Source: an uncultured Bacillota bacterium (lineage in GTDB: Bacteria; Bacillota; Clostridia; Lachnospirales; Lachnospiraceae). Taken from it: 26,446 nucleotides of DNA. A program made the position numbers and the translations under genes. Numbering within the stretch: position 1 is the stretch's first letter; each line of letters starts with the position of its first letter. The notes beneath the pieces were generated by a model. It was not told where the DNA came from. It did not search any database and saw nothing but the letters and a program-made list of their open reading frames with translations. The stretch covers positions 1-26,446 of the forward strand of contig CATWQE010000036.1 of the NCBI GenBank assembly GCA_958352855.1, written 5' to 3'. Shown here piece after piece: positions 17,829 to 24,655 of this stretch.

Positions 17829-18305
17829 TTATTTTTTGTCTCGCATATCCCTAAATCCACAGACTATAAATCTTTTGCGGACAACTACCCTATCTGCATA
17901 CGGCATAATCTCAGCCCATAATCTCGTTGCCGCTTTCATTTCATTTTGAATGGAAACAATTTCATCCTCTGTCATATCTTTACTATGCATATCTAGCTCT
18001 TCATAAAAATATAGATATTCTTTTGTTGCTTTCAAAATTCTCTGTATTGCCTGCTCTATGGTACAACTCTGTCCCTCAAACTCTATGGAATTGAAAGTCA
18101 AATCATCATCTGTCTGCTCTAAAAGCATCATCAGACGTGAATAAAGCCATTCCGCAAACATAAGGTCCATATTTATAGTTTCTCTGTAATCAAAACCATA
18201 TTTTCTCCGTTCAAAAAATCGTTGAATCTTGTCCTTTTTTGCAAAATTACTTGCATAGTTTTTTCTTTTTATCCCTAAATCATCCAGATACTTATTCCTT
18301 CGCAT
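17829..18305 (-). CDS. Unknown 158-aa basic helical protein coupled to DUF2828
   Basis: The N-terminal ~45 residues are strongly basic (RRNKYLDDLGIKRKNYA, DKIQRFFERRKYGFDYRE) and could contact RNA. The rest is helical, with FAEWLYSRLMMLLEQ and TIEQAIQRILKATKEYLYFY. The phrase YGFDYRETxNxDxxFAxWLYxRL reminds me of small phage/accessory proteins of unknown function; that resemblance is from memory and weak. It overlaps the DUF2828 gene by 14 bases (its ATG at 18305 lies inside that gene's last codons, which stop at 18292), so the two are translationally coupled and probably act together. GGGAG lies six bases before the ATG. Confidence 0.75.
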   Translation of the reverse strand: MRRNKYLDDLGIKRKNYASNFAKKDKIQRFFERRKYGFDYRETINMDLMFAEWLYSRLMMLLEQTDDDLTFNSIEFEGQSCTIEQAIQRILKATKEYLYFYEELDMHSKDMTEDEIVSIQNEMKAATRLWAEIMPYADRVVVRKRFIVCGFRDMRDKK

Positions 18306-19779
18306 TTTTATCTCCCTTTTCTTCTGTTCGTTGGATTTTGATACATTCATATCGCTCCGAATGAATCACTTTCTCCATCAGTTCCACTGGTGTACAGCCA
18401 ACACTGCTCATAATCTGTTTAAAAACCGTTACCGAGTGCCCGCTGCACAGTTGTACCCCCGCACGTGTTGTATCTGCATGAAATACATCATGTCTGCTAT
18501 CTACATTCCAAAATACAACATTGGGAATTTCATATCCGTAATTCCAAAATTTCTGCTTCATCTCTTCATAAAATCTCCAATCTCTGTCTCCGCAGTCATC
18601 GATTTCCATGTCTGAAATTATAAGGATTGATTTTGGCATCTCATGCTGTGGAATTTGGTTTTTTACAGCTATTTCTAACACTTTCTCAAATGCGGCTTTT
18701 AGATTTGTGCTCATTCCCCAGTCTGCTTTTTCAACATAATGAATCTTCTGTTCCAGTGTTTCTCCCTTTAAGGTAATAATTTGAGGGTTCGAACTAAATG
18801 TCATAAAAAGATTATGGTAAGCTCCTTTATTTCTCTCAGAGAAATAAATAGCCAGGCCAATAGAGGTAGCCATAGGTCTCCCATACATAGAGCCGGACAC
18901 ATCCGCCATAACAATGACCTGCATCTCCTCATTTATGTAGTCAGGAAGCTGTTTCCATTGTGACTCCAAAACCTTGCTTTCTTCATTTTGATATAAAATT
19001 TTTTCAACAATGTCATATGGATACAACGTTGAGGAATGAATGATTTCTTCTCCCTCCAATGCCCTGTCCAGATATTCATTAAACCTATCCTTATCATGTC
19101 TCATAAAGGATTCCCTGTAAATCATCATGGCACGTCCTGGTACATCTGAATACCTGATTTTCTCCCACTCTCCCGCTGACATAAGCCCTTCCACAACACC
19201 AATATGACTTCGCATGGCGCGAACTATGCGCTTGAAGTGATATACTGGATATCCTAATTTTTCTGCTGTAAGAATCCCCAATTTCCTGGTATTATCTGAT
19301 TTCGAATCTGCTGTCTTAATCCATTTTGCCAACAGGGAAATTGCCTTTTTCTGTTGCATATTTTTCAAATCCTCTTCAAACTGTTTTTTCATAACCGCCC
19401 ACATTTCGTCTTCCATAGGTGTTCCAACAAGACTATACAAATCATCATATCTTCCAAAAACACCTATCAAATCAAGATTCGGACGGATTGCTTCCGGATG
19501 ATGCTCTGCCATATACTTTAAGAGAATACGAAATACCTTTCTCTCACCAAGTCCTTCTCTGATGTCCCTTGCATAAAAGACTGTTTTAACAGCAAACAGA
19601 GGCTCTGCCTTATACGCCTCTGCAAACAATACCTGTATTCTTCTTTCATCAGCATTTCTTAATGCGCCTGCCATACTGAAAAAGTCAAGTCTTGCATCTC
19701 CTGTTGAATTCAATGCTGCTGCCCCGTTTTCGGTCCATGTATACGCTCCCTGTTTTCTCATCACTTCCGCATAAGACAT
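18292..19779 (-). CDS. DUF2828 TROVE-like/vWA protein (Ro60/Rsr relative)
   Basis: The 495-residue protein has an N-terminal alpha-helical HEAT-like region (about 20-270) including LFAVKTVFYARDIREGLGER (61-80), characteristic of DUF2828 and reminiscent of TROVE domains. A C-terminal vWA domain follows, with an intact MIDAS: DVSGS (293-297), T358 in GMSTN and D390 in IISDMEIDD. TROVE-vWA proteins such as Ro60 and bacterial Rsr form rings that hold Y RNA and misfolded RNA; DUF2828 is generally regarded as a relative with similar layout. The ATG at 19779 follows AGAAGGTG; a GTG at 19788 is possible. The gene begins 31 bases after a tRNA-mimic RNA on the same strand with no terminator between, a strong hint of an RNA partner. 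Confidence 0.82.
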   Translation of the reverse strand: MSYAEVMRKQGAYTWTENGAAALNSTGDARLDFFSMAGALRNADERRIQVLFAEAYKAEPLFAVKTVFYARDIREGLGERKVFRILLKYMAEHHPEAIRPNLDLIGVFGRYDDLYSLVGTPMEDEMWAVMKKQFEEDLKNMQQKKAISLLAKWIKTADSKSDNTRKLGILTAEKLGYPVYHFKRIVRAMRSHIGVVEGLMSAGEWEKIRYSDVPGRAMMIYRESFMRHDKDRFNEYLDRALEGEEIIHSSTLYPYDIVEKILYQNEESKVLESQWKQLPDYINEEMQVIVMADVSGSMYGRPMATSIGLAIYFSERNKGAYHNLFMTFSSNPQIITLKGETLEQKIHYVEKADWGMSTNLKAAFEKVLEIAVKNQIPQHEMPKSILIISDMEIDDCGDRDWRFYEEMKQKFWNYGYEIPNVVFWNVDSRHDVFHADTTRAGVQLCSGHSVTVFKQIMSSVGCTPVELMEKVIHSERYECIKIQRTEEKGDKNAKE

Positions 19780-19810
19780 ATCGTTCACCTTCTTGCATTT
19801 TATTTTTTAA

Positions 19811-19925
19811 GAGTGAGGGTTGGAATCGAACCAACGACAACGTAATCTCCTTAAATGACTTGCTGTTTGTGTCACAAACCATGACCTCTTTTTTTTCGTG
19901 CTCTACCCTCTGAGCTACCTCACTC
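19811..19925 (-). ncRNA. tRNA-mimic RNA lacking an anticodon arm (candidate Y RNA/YrlA-like)
   Basis: Read on the minus strand, the acceptor stem is AGTGAGG (19924-19918) with CCTCACT (19818-19812), plus a possible extra G-1 (19925) to C73 (19811) pair. T8 and A9 follow (19917-19916). The D-arm GCTC-AGAGGGTA-GAGC (19915-19900) keeps A14, G15, G18, G19 and A21. A 64-nt insert (19899-19836) replaces the anticodon arm and variable loop; its last base is C, suited to the 15-48 Levitt pair. The T-arm is GTTGG-TTCGATT-CCAAC (19835-19819). The elbow is therefore tRNA-perfect, but no 5-bp anticodon stem with 7-nt loop can be drawn. The insert has an A8 run and GTTTG-TGACA-CAAAC, a 5-bp hairpin. CCA is not encoded. 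A decoding tRNA is excluded; location beside a TROVE-like gene supports a Y-RNA role. Confidence 0.8.
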
Positions 19926-19929
19926 ACAA

Positions 19930-19976
19930 AGGCGGCAGGCGTTATTCTGTGTTTTAATCACTGAACACCACCGCCT
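19930..19976 (-). ncRNA. Leader stem-loop just upstream of the tRNA-mimic
   Basis: On the minus strand AGGCGG (19976-19971) can pair with CCGCCT (19935-19930), and inside it GTGTT can pair with AACAC over a 10-nt loop, leaving a 13-nt asymmetric bulge. It lies between the candidate -10 box (19995-20000) and the tRNA-like domain, so it would be the 5' part of the same transcript. It might be a second Y-like RNA, the protein-binding stem of one composite RNA, or a processing signal. No homology can be claimed from reading alone. Confidence 0.45.
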
Positions 19977-19994
19977 CATGTCTTTACTCTTTGA

Positions 19995-20000
19995 ATTATA
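19995..20000 (-). promoter_or_regulatory. -10 box (TATAAT) for the tRNA-mimic/DUF2828 transcript
   Basis: A perfect TATAAT lies 70 bases upstream of the tRNA-like acceptor stem, on the same strand and after a likely terminator for the preceding gene. A start about 7 bases later would include the leader stem-loop. No canonical -35 is at 17 bases; the spacer region is a run of A residues. Confidence 0.5.
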
Positions 20001-20011
20001 CAAAAGATGTT

Positions 20012-20043
20012 CTTTTTTTTCTTGAAAAAAAAGTTGCGAACTT
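20012..20043 (-). terminator. Short-stem terminator after the 185-aa gene
   Basis: On the minus strand, AAGTT-CGC-AACTT is followed directly by further T residues (eight T in all), 8 bases after the stop at 20051. The stem is only about 5-6 bp, so it may be leaky. The T8 run then forms one arm of a CTTTTTTTTC/GAAAAAAAAG inverted repeat (20012-20021, 20024-20033). It separates the 185-aa gene from the RNA gene. Confidence 0.45.
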
Positions 20044-20050
20044 CACAAAC

Positions 20051-20608
20051 TTAAAGATATTCTTTGAAGTCATTTTCAAATATCAAAGTTAGTGTTCTCA
20101 GCAGTTCATTCTGGAAAACTCTTTCTTCGGTGTATCTTAAGTTACTTTCCTCAATTTTTCTCTTGGCTTCTGCAAAATATCTCTTTCTTGCTTTAATAAG
20201 AGCTTCGTCTGGATAGCATGCAAGCTTTAGATCCGTCAGACCCCAGCTAATTTCCCTGTACATATCCGGACACGCCTCCATAAGCTCAAAAGCACAATCA
20301 AAGAATAATATTTGAGGATTGATTTTTCTCCATCTCTTTACTACACCCGGCACTTCATAAACTCTTACAAAATGCTCCGTTTCATCTACTATGTTATGTA
20401 ATTTCTGACTAAGCTCCCCTTTGCCAAGAAACAGTTTGTCTGTATATTTTCTGACTTCAAGTAACTTATCATTCATGTATTCCCAGACATCAACTTGCTT
20501 CTCACCTTCCGGTACCCTGTTATAGCGGTCTGTCTTTTCATACAGGGCTAATATGTCCCAAAGCATTCCATAAACCGTTTGAATTGATGTTTTAATCTCA
20601 TTTGCCAT
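20051..20608 (-). CDS. Unknown 185-aa helical protein upstream of the tRNA-mimic RNA
   Basis: The protein is predicted almost entirely alpha-helical and soluble (TVYGMLWDILALYEK, VWEYMNDKLLEVRKYTDKLF, a charged KARKRYFAEAKRKIEE stretch near 140-155). I recognise no family, catalytic motif, signal peptide or membrane segment. AGGAGG lies eight bases before the ATG at 20608. Three 11-base repeats and two palindromes sit directly upstream, suggesting tight control. An IS1182-type element has inserted beyond those sites, separating this gene from the WYL-regulator genes that precede it on the same strand. Confidence 0.75.
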   Translation of the reverse strand: MANEIKTSIQTVYGMLWDILALYEKTDRYNRVPEGEKQVDVWEYMNDKLLEVRKYTDKLFLGKGELSQKLHNIVDETEHFVRVYEVPGVVKRWRKINPQILFFDCAFELMEACPDMYREISWGLTDLKLACYPDEALIKARKRYFAEAKRKIEESNLRYTEERVFQNELLRTLTLIFENDFKEYL

Positions 20609-20623
20609 AATAAAATCCTCCTG

Positions 20624-20656
20624 TGTTTACTCTCTGTTTACTATTTGTTTACTCTT
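20624..20656. repeat. Three tandem 11-bp repeats (TGTTTACTNNN)
   Basis: TGTTTACT begins at 20624, 20635 and 20646, exactly one helical turn apart; the three-base spacers are CTC, ATT and CTT. The array lies immediately upstream of the ribosome site of the 185-aa gene. Same-face spacing suits cooperative binding of a regulator, or the array could act in the mRNA leader. Confidence 0.55.
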
Positions 20657-20678
20657 TACATAATGCAGATAAAAACCC

Positions 20679-20709
20679 GCAATATATTGCTGGTTTCTAA
20701 AGCAATTGC
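20679..20709. promoter_or_regulatory. Two palindromes sharing GCAAT/ATTGC half-sites
   Basis: GCAATATATTGC (20679-20690) and GCAATTGC (20702-20709) are perfect palindromes with centres 21 bases apart, two helical turns. They lie 70-100 bases upstream of the 185-aa gene start, in its promoter region, and look like operator sites. No certain promoter boxes can be assigned here. Confidence 0.4.
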
Positions 20710-20802
20710 CAGTTTTTCTAAATTTATGAATTTAATTATCGTCAGTTGATGCACTTTTATCACAAAAAAGGGGCTGTTGCAAAAGTAGATAAATAATCTA
20801 CT

Positions 20803-20822
20803 GGAGCAGCGGCTCCGTTTTT
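20803..20822 (+). terminator. Hairpin terminator inside the left end of the IS
   Basis: GGAGC (20803-20807) and GCTCC (20812-20816) form a stem with loop AGCG, followed by GTTTTTAT. A second hairpin, CGGACTC-CGAA-GAGTCCG (20842-20859), lies just before the transposase start. Such structures protect insertion sequences from activation by outside transcripts. Confidence 0.55.
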
Positions 20823-20880
20823 ATACCTTAAAAACAGAAAACGGACTCCGAAGAGTCCGCAATCCATGGTATCATTAAGT

Positions 20881-22388
20881 ATGACCAAATACATAAAATA
20901 CCATAAAAATTATACCGAATTCGGCGACCCTTATCAACTGGTTTTGCCATTAAATTTGGAAGGTCTGGTTCCTGATGATGATTCTGTTCGACTGCTGAGC
21001 CACGAATTGGAGGATTTAGATTACAGCTTGCTGTATCAGGCTTACTCTGCCAAAGGCAGAAATCCGGCAGTGGACCCAAAGACCATGTTCAAGATCTTGA
21101 TCTATGCTTATTCCCCAAATATCTATTCTTCCAGAAAGATTGAAACCGCGTGTAAACGTGATATTAACTTTATGTGGCTGCTTGCTGGACAAAAAGCACC
21201 GGATCACAGCACGATTGCAAGGTTCCGTACTGGATTTTTGGCAGACACCTGCGAAGACCTGTTCTATCAGATGGTACGTCGCTTGGAAAATGGGAAGAAA
21301 AGATGTTCCTGAAAATACAGGAGGCGGTCACCCTACTGAACCGGGAGTACCTACAGTCTTTCCGTGTATCGAAAGAAACCAGAACACAAGATATTCAGAA
21401 GATATGCTGTTTTATAGAACAAGTATGTGAAGAACAGCATACCGTTTTTGTACATGGAAGAGGAAGACGCAAAAGCCGGAATCAGAGGTATCTGGAGTTG
21501 TTCCGCCGTTTTCTGGAACGCCAGACTGTTTATGACTGGCATACAGCCAGTTTCCAGGGGAGGAATAATTATTGTAAAACAGATCCGGACGCTACGTTTA
21601 TGCACATGAAAGATGATCACATGAGGAACGCACAGCTGAAGCCGGGATATAACGTGCAGATTGGTGTAGACAGTGAATATATTGTTGCAGCGGATATTTT
21701 CCAGGATCGGAATGATGTCTGGACACTGGTTCCCTTTCTGGAGACAATGGAGAAAAAAGTGGGATTCCGTTATCCAAGTGTGACTGCGGATTCGGGATAT
21801 GAGAGCGAGGAAGCTTACACATATCTGCGGGAGCAGAAACAGAAACCGTATATCAAACCGCAGACCTATGAGAAATGGAAAAAGCGCAGTTTCAAACAGG
21901 ATATCAGCAAACGGGAAAATATGGGATATGATAAAATAACAGACACTTATATATGCCATGCTGGGAAGAAACTAAAACCTCTTTTCATAAAAAAACAGAA
22001 AAGTAAGAGTGGCTATGAATCAGAAGTGACAGTTTATGAATGCGAAGACTGTACAGGCTGTCCGTATAAAGAAAGATATACCCGTGCTAAAGGGAATAAA
22101 CGTCTGTATATCTCCAAAAGTTTCTTAGAGAAGCGTCAGGAATCTTATGAAAATATCCTGAGCGAAAAGGGAATCTTATACCGGATGAATCGCTCGATAC
22201 AAGTGGAGGGAGCATTCGGAGTTCTAAAAAATGACTATGAATTCCAAAGATTTCTGCTCCGTGGGAAAACCAAAGTGAAACTGGAGATTCTTTTACTGTG
22301 CATGGGATATAATCTGAATAAACTGCACGCCAAAATACAGAATGAGCGAACAGGAATCCACCTGTTCCCAGTAAAAGAAACCGCATAA
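20881..22388 (+). pseudogene. IS1182-family transposase, broken by an internal deletion
   Basis: The first frame (20881-21312) encodes the DUF772-type N-terminus: YHKNYTEFGDPYQLVLPLNL, VDPKTMFKILIYAY, DHSTIARFR and DLFYQMVRRL. It then runs into a stop. The second frame continues to 22388 with KMFLKIQEAV, HMKDDHMRNAQLKPGYNVQ, VTADSGYESEEAY (second catalytic Asp) and SIQVEGAFGVLKNDYEFQRF (catalytic Glu). In intact relatives the two parts are joined by a segment containing the FVDGTK-type first catalytic Asp; here that segment is missing and the junction near 21280-21290 is out of frame. The transposase is therefore inactive, and the element can move only if a related enzyme acts on its ends. 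An in-frame ATG at 20866 is an alternative start. Confidence 0.85.
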
Positions 22389-22424
22389 AAAGGCGAAAAA
22401 CTGATAGCTTTATTAAAGTACGCA

Positions 22425-22474
22425 AAAAACCGGAAAGATTCAACAGTTCAAAAGAGAGATTCTTTCCGGTTTTT
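22425..22474. terminator. Long terminator hairpin at the right end of the IS
   Basis: AAAAACCGGAAAGA (22425-22438) and TCTTTCCGGTTTTT (22461-22474) are perfect 14-base complements with a 22-base loop and A/T runs at both bases. It ends the transposase transcript and could also stop minus-strand transcripts coming from the WYL and 261-aa genes. Confidence 0.75.
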
Positions 22475-22546
22475 ACACATATAGATCGAGGGTATCGCTC
22501 AATCATCTAATTTGATGATTTTGCGACACCCTCTTTTGCTTTCATA

Positions 22547-23332
22547 TCATATTTGCACTGCTTGCTTATACTTTATAATCCATCCTCCATTGACAAACTC
22601 ATTAATCTGTTCTCCCTTTGTCTGATATTTTGTAAGCATATTCTTTCCGAAAATAATAAACCATCCATTTCTTTCATCTTCCAAAAAGCGATATGGTACT
22701 TCTACTATATTTTCTCCCTGACTCCACTTATATAGTGAATAGTTTCGATAATGACCATGTCCCCTTCCGGGATAAGTAAACCTAATATTTTGATATAAGC
22801 ATTCTCTTACTCTTTCATAAAACTGATTACTGTAAATATTCGGATAGTCAATACTTCCTTCATTTATTATTCCCCAAATATCAATGGAATTCTCCGTTTT
22901 CCAGAACAATGGCTTACGCAGTATTGGTTCCCATCCCTTTTCTATAAATGGTCTTATTTCATTATTTTTACAACGCAAGGCTGAACTATGAATGCTATCT
23001 TTTGAACAACATACTTTCTTCCAAATCTGTATTGCTCCAGGTAAAACGTGAATATTCCCTGTACTAAAGTCAAAATCTTTATAATACATAGATATTTTAT
23101 ATTCTTTATCTTTTATAGAAAACTCAATCCAATAATATTCTAAATATTCGCTGCAATAATTCTTAAAAGCTTCAATATCATCAATCTGTTGCTGTTTTAT
23201 TGCTTGTTTTTCTACTACAATTTTATATGTATTAATTTCTGTTACATCCAAATTATTCTTCAAGTTACTTTCATAAATTTGAACCATTTTCTGATAAACC
23301 GCTTTGTTAAAATCTTCTATTTTTGCACACAT
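22547..23332 (-). CDS. Unknown 261-aa protein following the WYL genes
   Basis: I do not recognise the family. The N-terminal third is helical (MCAKIEDFNKAVYQKMVQIYE, EKQAIKQQQIDDIEAFKNY), and the rest is mixed with many aromatics, including YPGRGHGHYRNYSLYKWSQGEN near residue 200 and WFIIFGKNML. A soluble protein is likely; no signal peptide or membrane segment is seen. The start at 23332 follows GGAGAGG; upstream in-frame ATGs (23374, 23383) lack a ribosome site. It is 69 bases downstream of the third WYL gene. Its TGA is about 9 bases outside the IS right repeat, so the coding end appears native, but whether the insertion removed downstream sequence cannot be judged. Confidence 0.7.
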   Translation of the reverse strand: MCAKIEDFNKAVYQKMVQIYESNLKNNLDVTEINTYKIVVEKQAIKQQQIDDIEAFKNYCSEYLEYYWIEFSIKDKEYKISMYYKDFDFSTGNIHVLPGAIQIWKKVCCSKDSIHSSALRCKNNEIRPFIEKGWEPILRKPLFWKTENSIDIWGIINEGSIDYPNIYSNQFYERVRECLYQNIRFTYPGRGHGHYRNYSLYKWSQGENIVEVPYRFLEDERNGWFIIFGKNMLTKYQTKGEQINEFVNGGWIIKYKQAVQI

Positions 23333-23401
23333 AAGTTTTTCCTCTCCAGCAAATAAATTAATCCCTGATTCCATCTTTGGCAAAGCTTCATATACACGTT
23401 T

Positions 23402-24625
23402 TCATCTATAACGCTCTAAAATCCCCTTACACCTTTCCAAAATACGATTCCTTAACTCAACAGGCTTCAATATTTCAACATAATCAGAACACTGCATTAC
23501 CCAAGCTTCTATTGCCTTTGGAACACATTTCACTTCCACTTCATCCCATTTATCATCCATATGTTGAATAAAGGTATAGCGGTCTCCAAAATAGTCATGT
23601 AAAAGTGTATATCTTTCCCTATCTAATTTCAATCTTATAGGACTGGCCTCTCCAAAAAACATATACATATGTTCCGACTGAAATTGAGATGCAATTTTAT
23701 CATTCCATTCTATGGGAAGTCCTTTTACCTGACGCTTTGGTTTTCTTATCTCTGACACAACCGTTTCATTATCCAATACGGATATCTTTGTTTTATCTGT
23801 AATATCAGACATCAAATCAATTCTGTAGAATGCAACATTATTATAAGGTTCCACACTGCATATCAAATAAGGTTTTCCATTATACAAAATCACATAATAC
23901 GGATTAGCTACATATATCATTTTTTCACCTGAAGACTTTTTCCTTGGAACAAGTTCCTTCTTCTCATTATATCCATGAAAATGAAATGAAATTTTCTTTC
24001 CCCTACCATGATCTGCTTCAATCGCTTTTCGAATAATGTTCAGGTTTTCTCTGACTACTGCCTCATCAACTCTGGAATCCTCAAATACGCTTGAAATACT
24101 ATTACTAATTTTCCCTGTTGTTTCGCTAATAAAGGGAGAATATTTCGGATAATTTGTACTAGACAGAGATTGTAGCTTCCTAATTAGCCTTTCCTTGGTC
24201 TCTGAATTAATATTTTTCAAAAATAGTACAGCTTCTATAACCTGATTTAATTCTTCAAATGAAAATAATTGATTGTATCTGAGGCTTCTCAGTTGAAGTT
24301 TCTTTGCCCCTTCTTGTTCTAATCCGGCATCACGGGCACGTAACTTCTCTTCCAGACCTTTTGGAATAATTTTATAGTCAGCAATGGTAAAGCGACTATC
24401 AACAAAACCGTCTTCTTCCTCTGGATTTAACTCTTTCATCATCACCTTTAAATAATCTGTTAAGGTTCGTTCAGAACAAGGATGTTCATGTTTCTTCATC
24501 AAACCAAGAATCTCCGCCTGAGAAATAGTTGTACATTCATCCGTCTCTTCCTGCAAAATCTTTAAAATCTCTAATATTCTTCCAATAAAATCAAAATCAT
24601 GCACTATATTTTTCTTCTTTTCCAT
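23402..24625 (-). CDS. WYL-domain transcription regulator
   Basis: The 407-residue protein has an N-terminal winged-helix-like region (about 1-100: FIGRILEILKILQEE, ISQAEILGLM, SERTLTDYLKVMM). A WYL (Sm-like) ligand-binding domain lies near residues 200-290, with ANPYYVILYNGKPYLIC, and a WCX-like C-terminus follows (IRLKLDRERYTLLHDYFGDR to the end). WYL proteins bind nucleotides or nucleic acid and regulate many defence and RNA-repair loci. Here it follows the deleted WYL gene by 30 bases with GGAGAG upstream of the ATG. It may regulate the DUF2828/tRNA-mimic block. The three WYL genes differ from each other, so they are a set of paralogues rather than fresh duplicates. Confidence 0.8.
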   Translation of the reverse strand: MEKKKNIVHDFDFIGRILEILKILQEETDECTTISQAEILGLMKKHEHPCSERTLTDYLKVMMKELNPEEEDGFVDSRFTIADYKIIPKGLEEKLRARDAGLEQEGAKKLQLRSLRYNQLFSFEELNQVIEAVLFLKNINSETKERLIRKLQSLSSTNYPKYSPFISETTGKISNSISSVFEDSRVDEAVVRENLNIIRKAIEADHGRGKKISFHFHGYNEKKELVPRKKSSGEKMIYVANPYYVILYNGKPYLICSVEPYNNVAFYRIDLMSDITDKTKISVLDNETVVSEIRKPKRQVKGLPIEWNDKIASQFQSEHMYMFFGEASPIRLKLDRERYTLLHDYFGDRYTFIQHMDDKWDEVEVKCVPKAIEAWVMQCSDYVEILKPVELRNRILERCKGILERYR

Positions 24626-24655
24626 TGTTTTCTCTCTCCAAAAGGGACTTTTTGC

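Larger units (their letters stand above)
20766..22537 (+). mobile_element. IS1182-type insertion sequence (non-autonomous)
   Basis: The ~1.77-kb element carries a plus-strand transposase gene between imperfect 19-base terminal inverted repeats, AAAAGGGGCTGTTGCAAAA (20766-20784) and the complement of AAAAGAGGGTGTCGCAAAA (22519-22537), with 16 of 19 matches. The GGGCTGTTGCAAAA core is typical of IS1182 ends as I recall them. Exact ends are uncertain by a few bases and no target duplication is evident. It inserted about 9 bases beyond the stop of the 261-aa gene and upstream of the 185-aa gene, against the direction of the block. Terminator hairpins near both ends would block transcription through the element. 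Confidence 0.85.

Noticed and set aside
18292..19779. Orthologous Ro60/Rsr itself
   Set aside because: The layout is TROVE-like, but the sequence features fit DUF2828 better; I call it a relative and not the orthologue.
19811..19925. Ordinary tRNA gene
   Set aside because: The D- and T-arms are perfect, but the 64 bases between them give no anticodon stem-loop, and a long variable arm does not account for them. An intron is unlikely because group I/II introns are much longer.
20624..20656. CRISPR-like repeat array
   Set aside because: The repeat is 8 bases with 3-base spacers, only three copies, and no cas gene is present; it fits regulator sites.
21351..21959. 202-codon minus-strand open frame inside the IS
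   Set aside because: It is antisense to the conserved second half of the transposase and has no family match.
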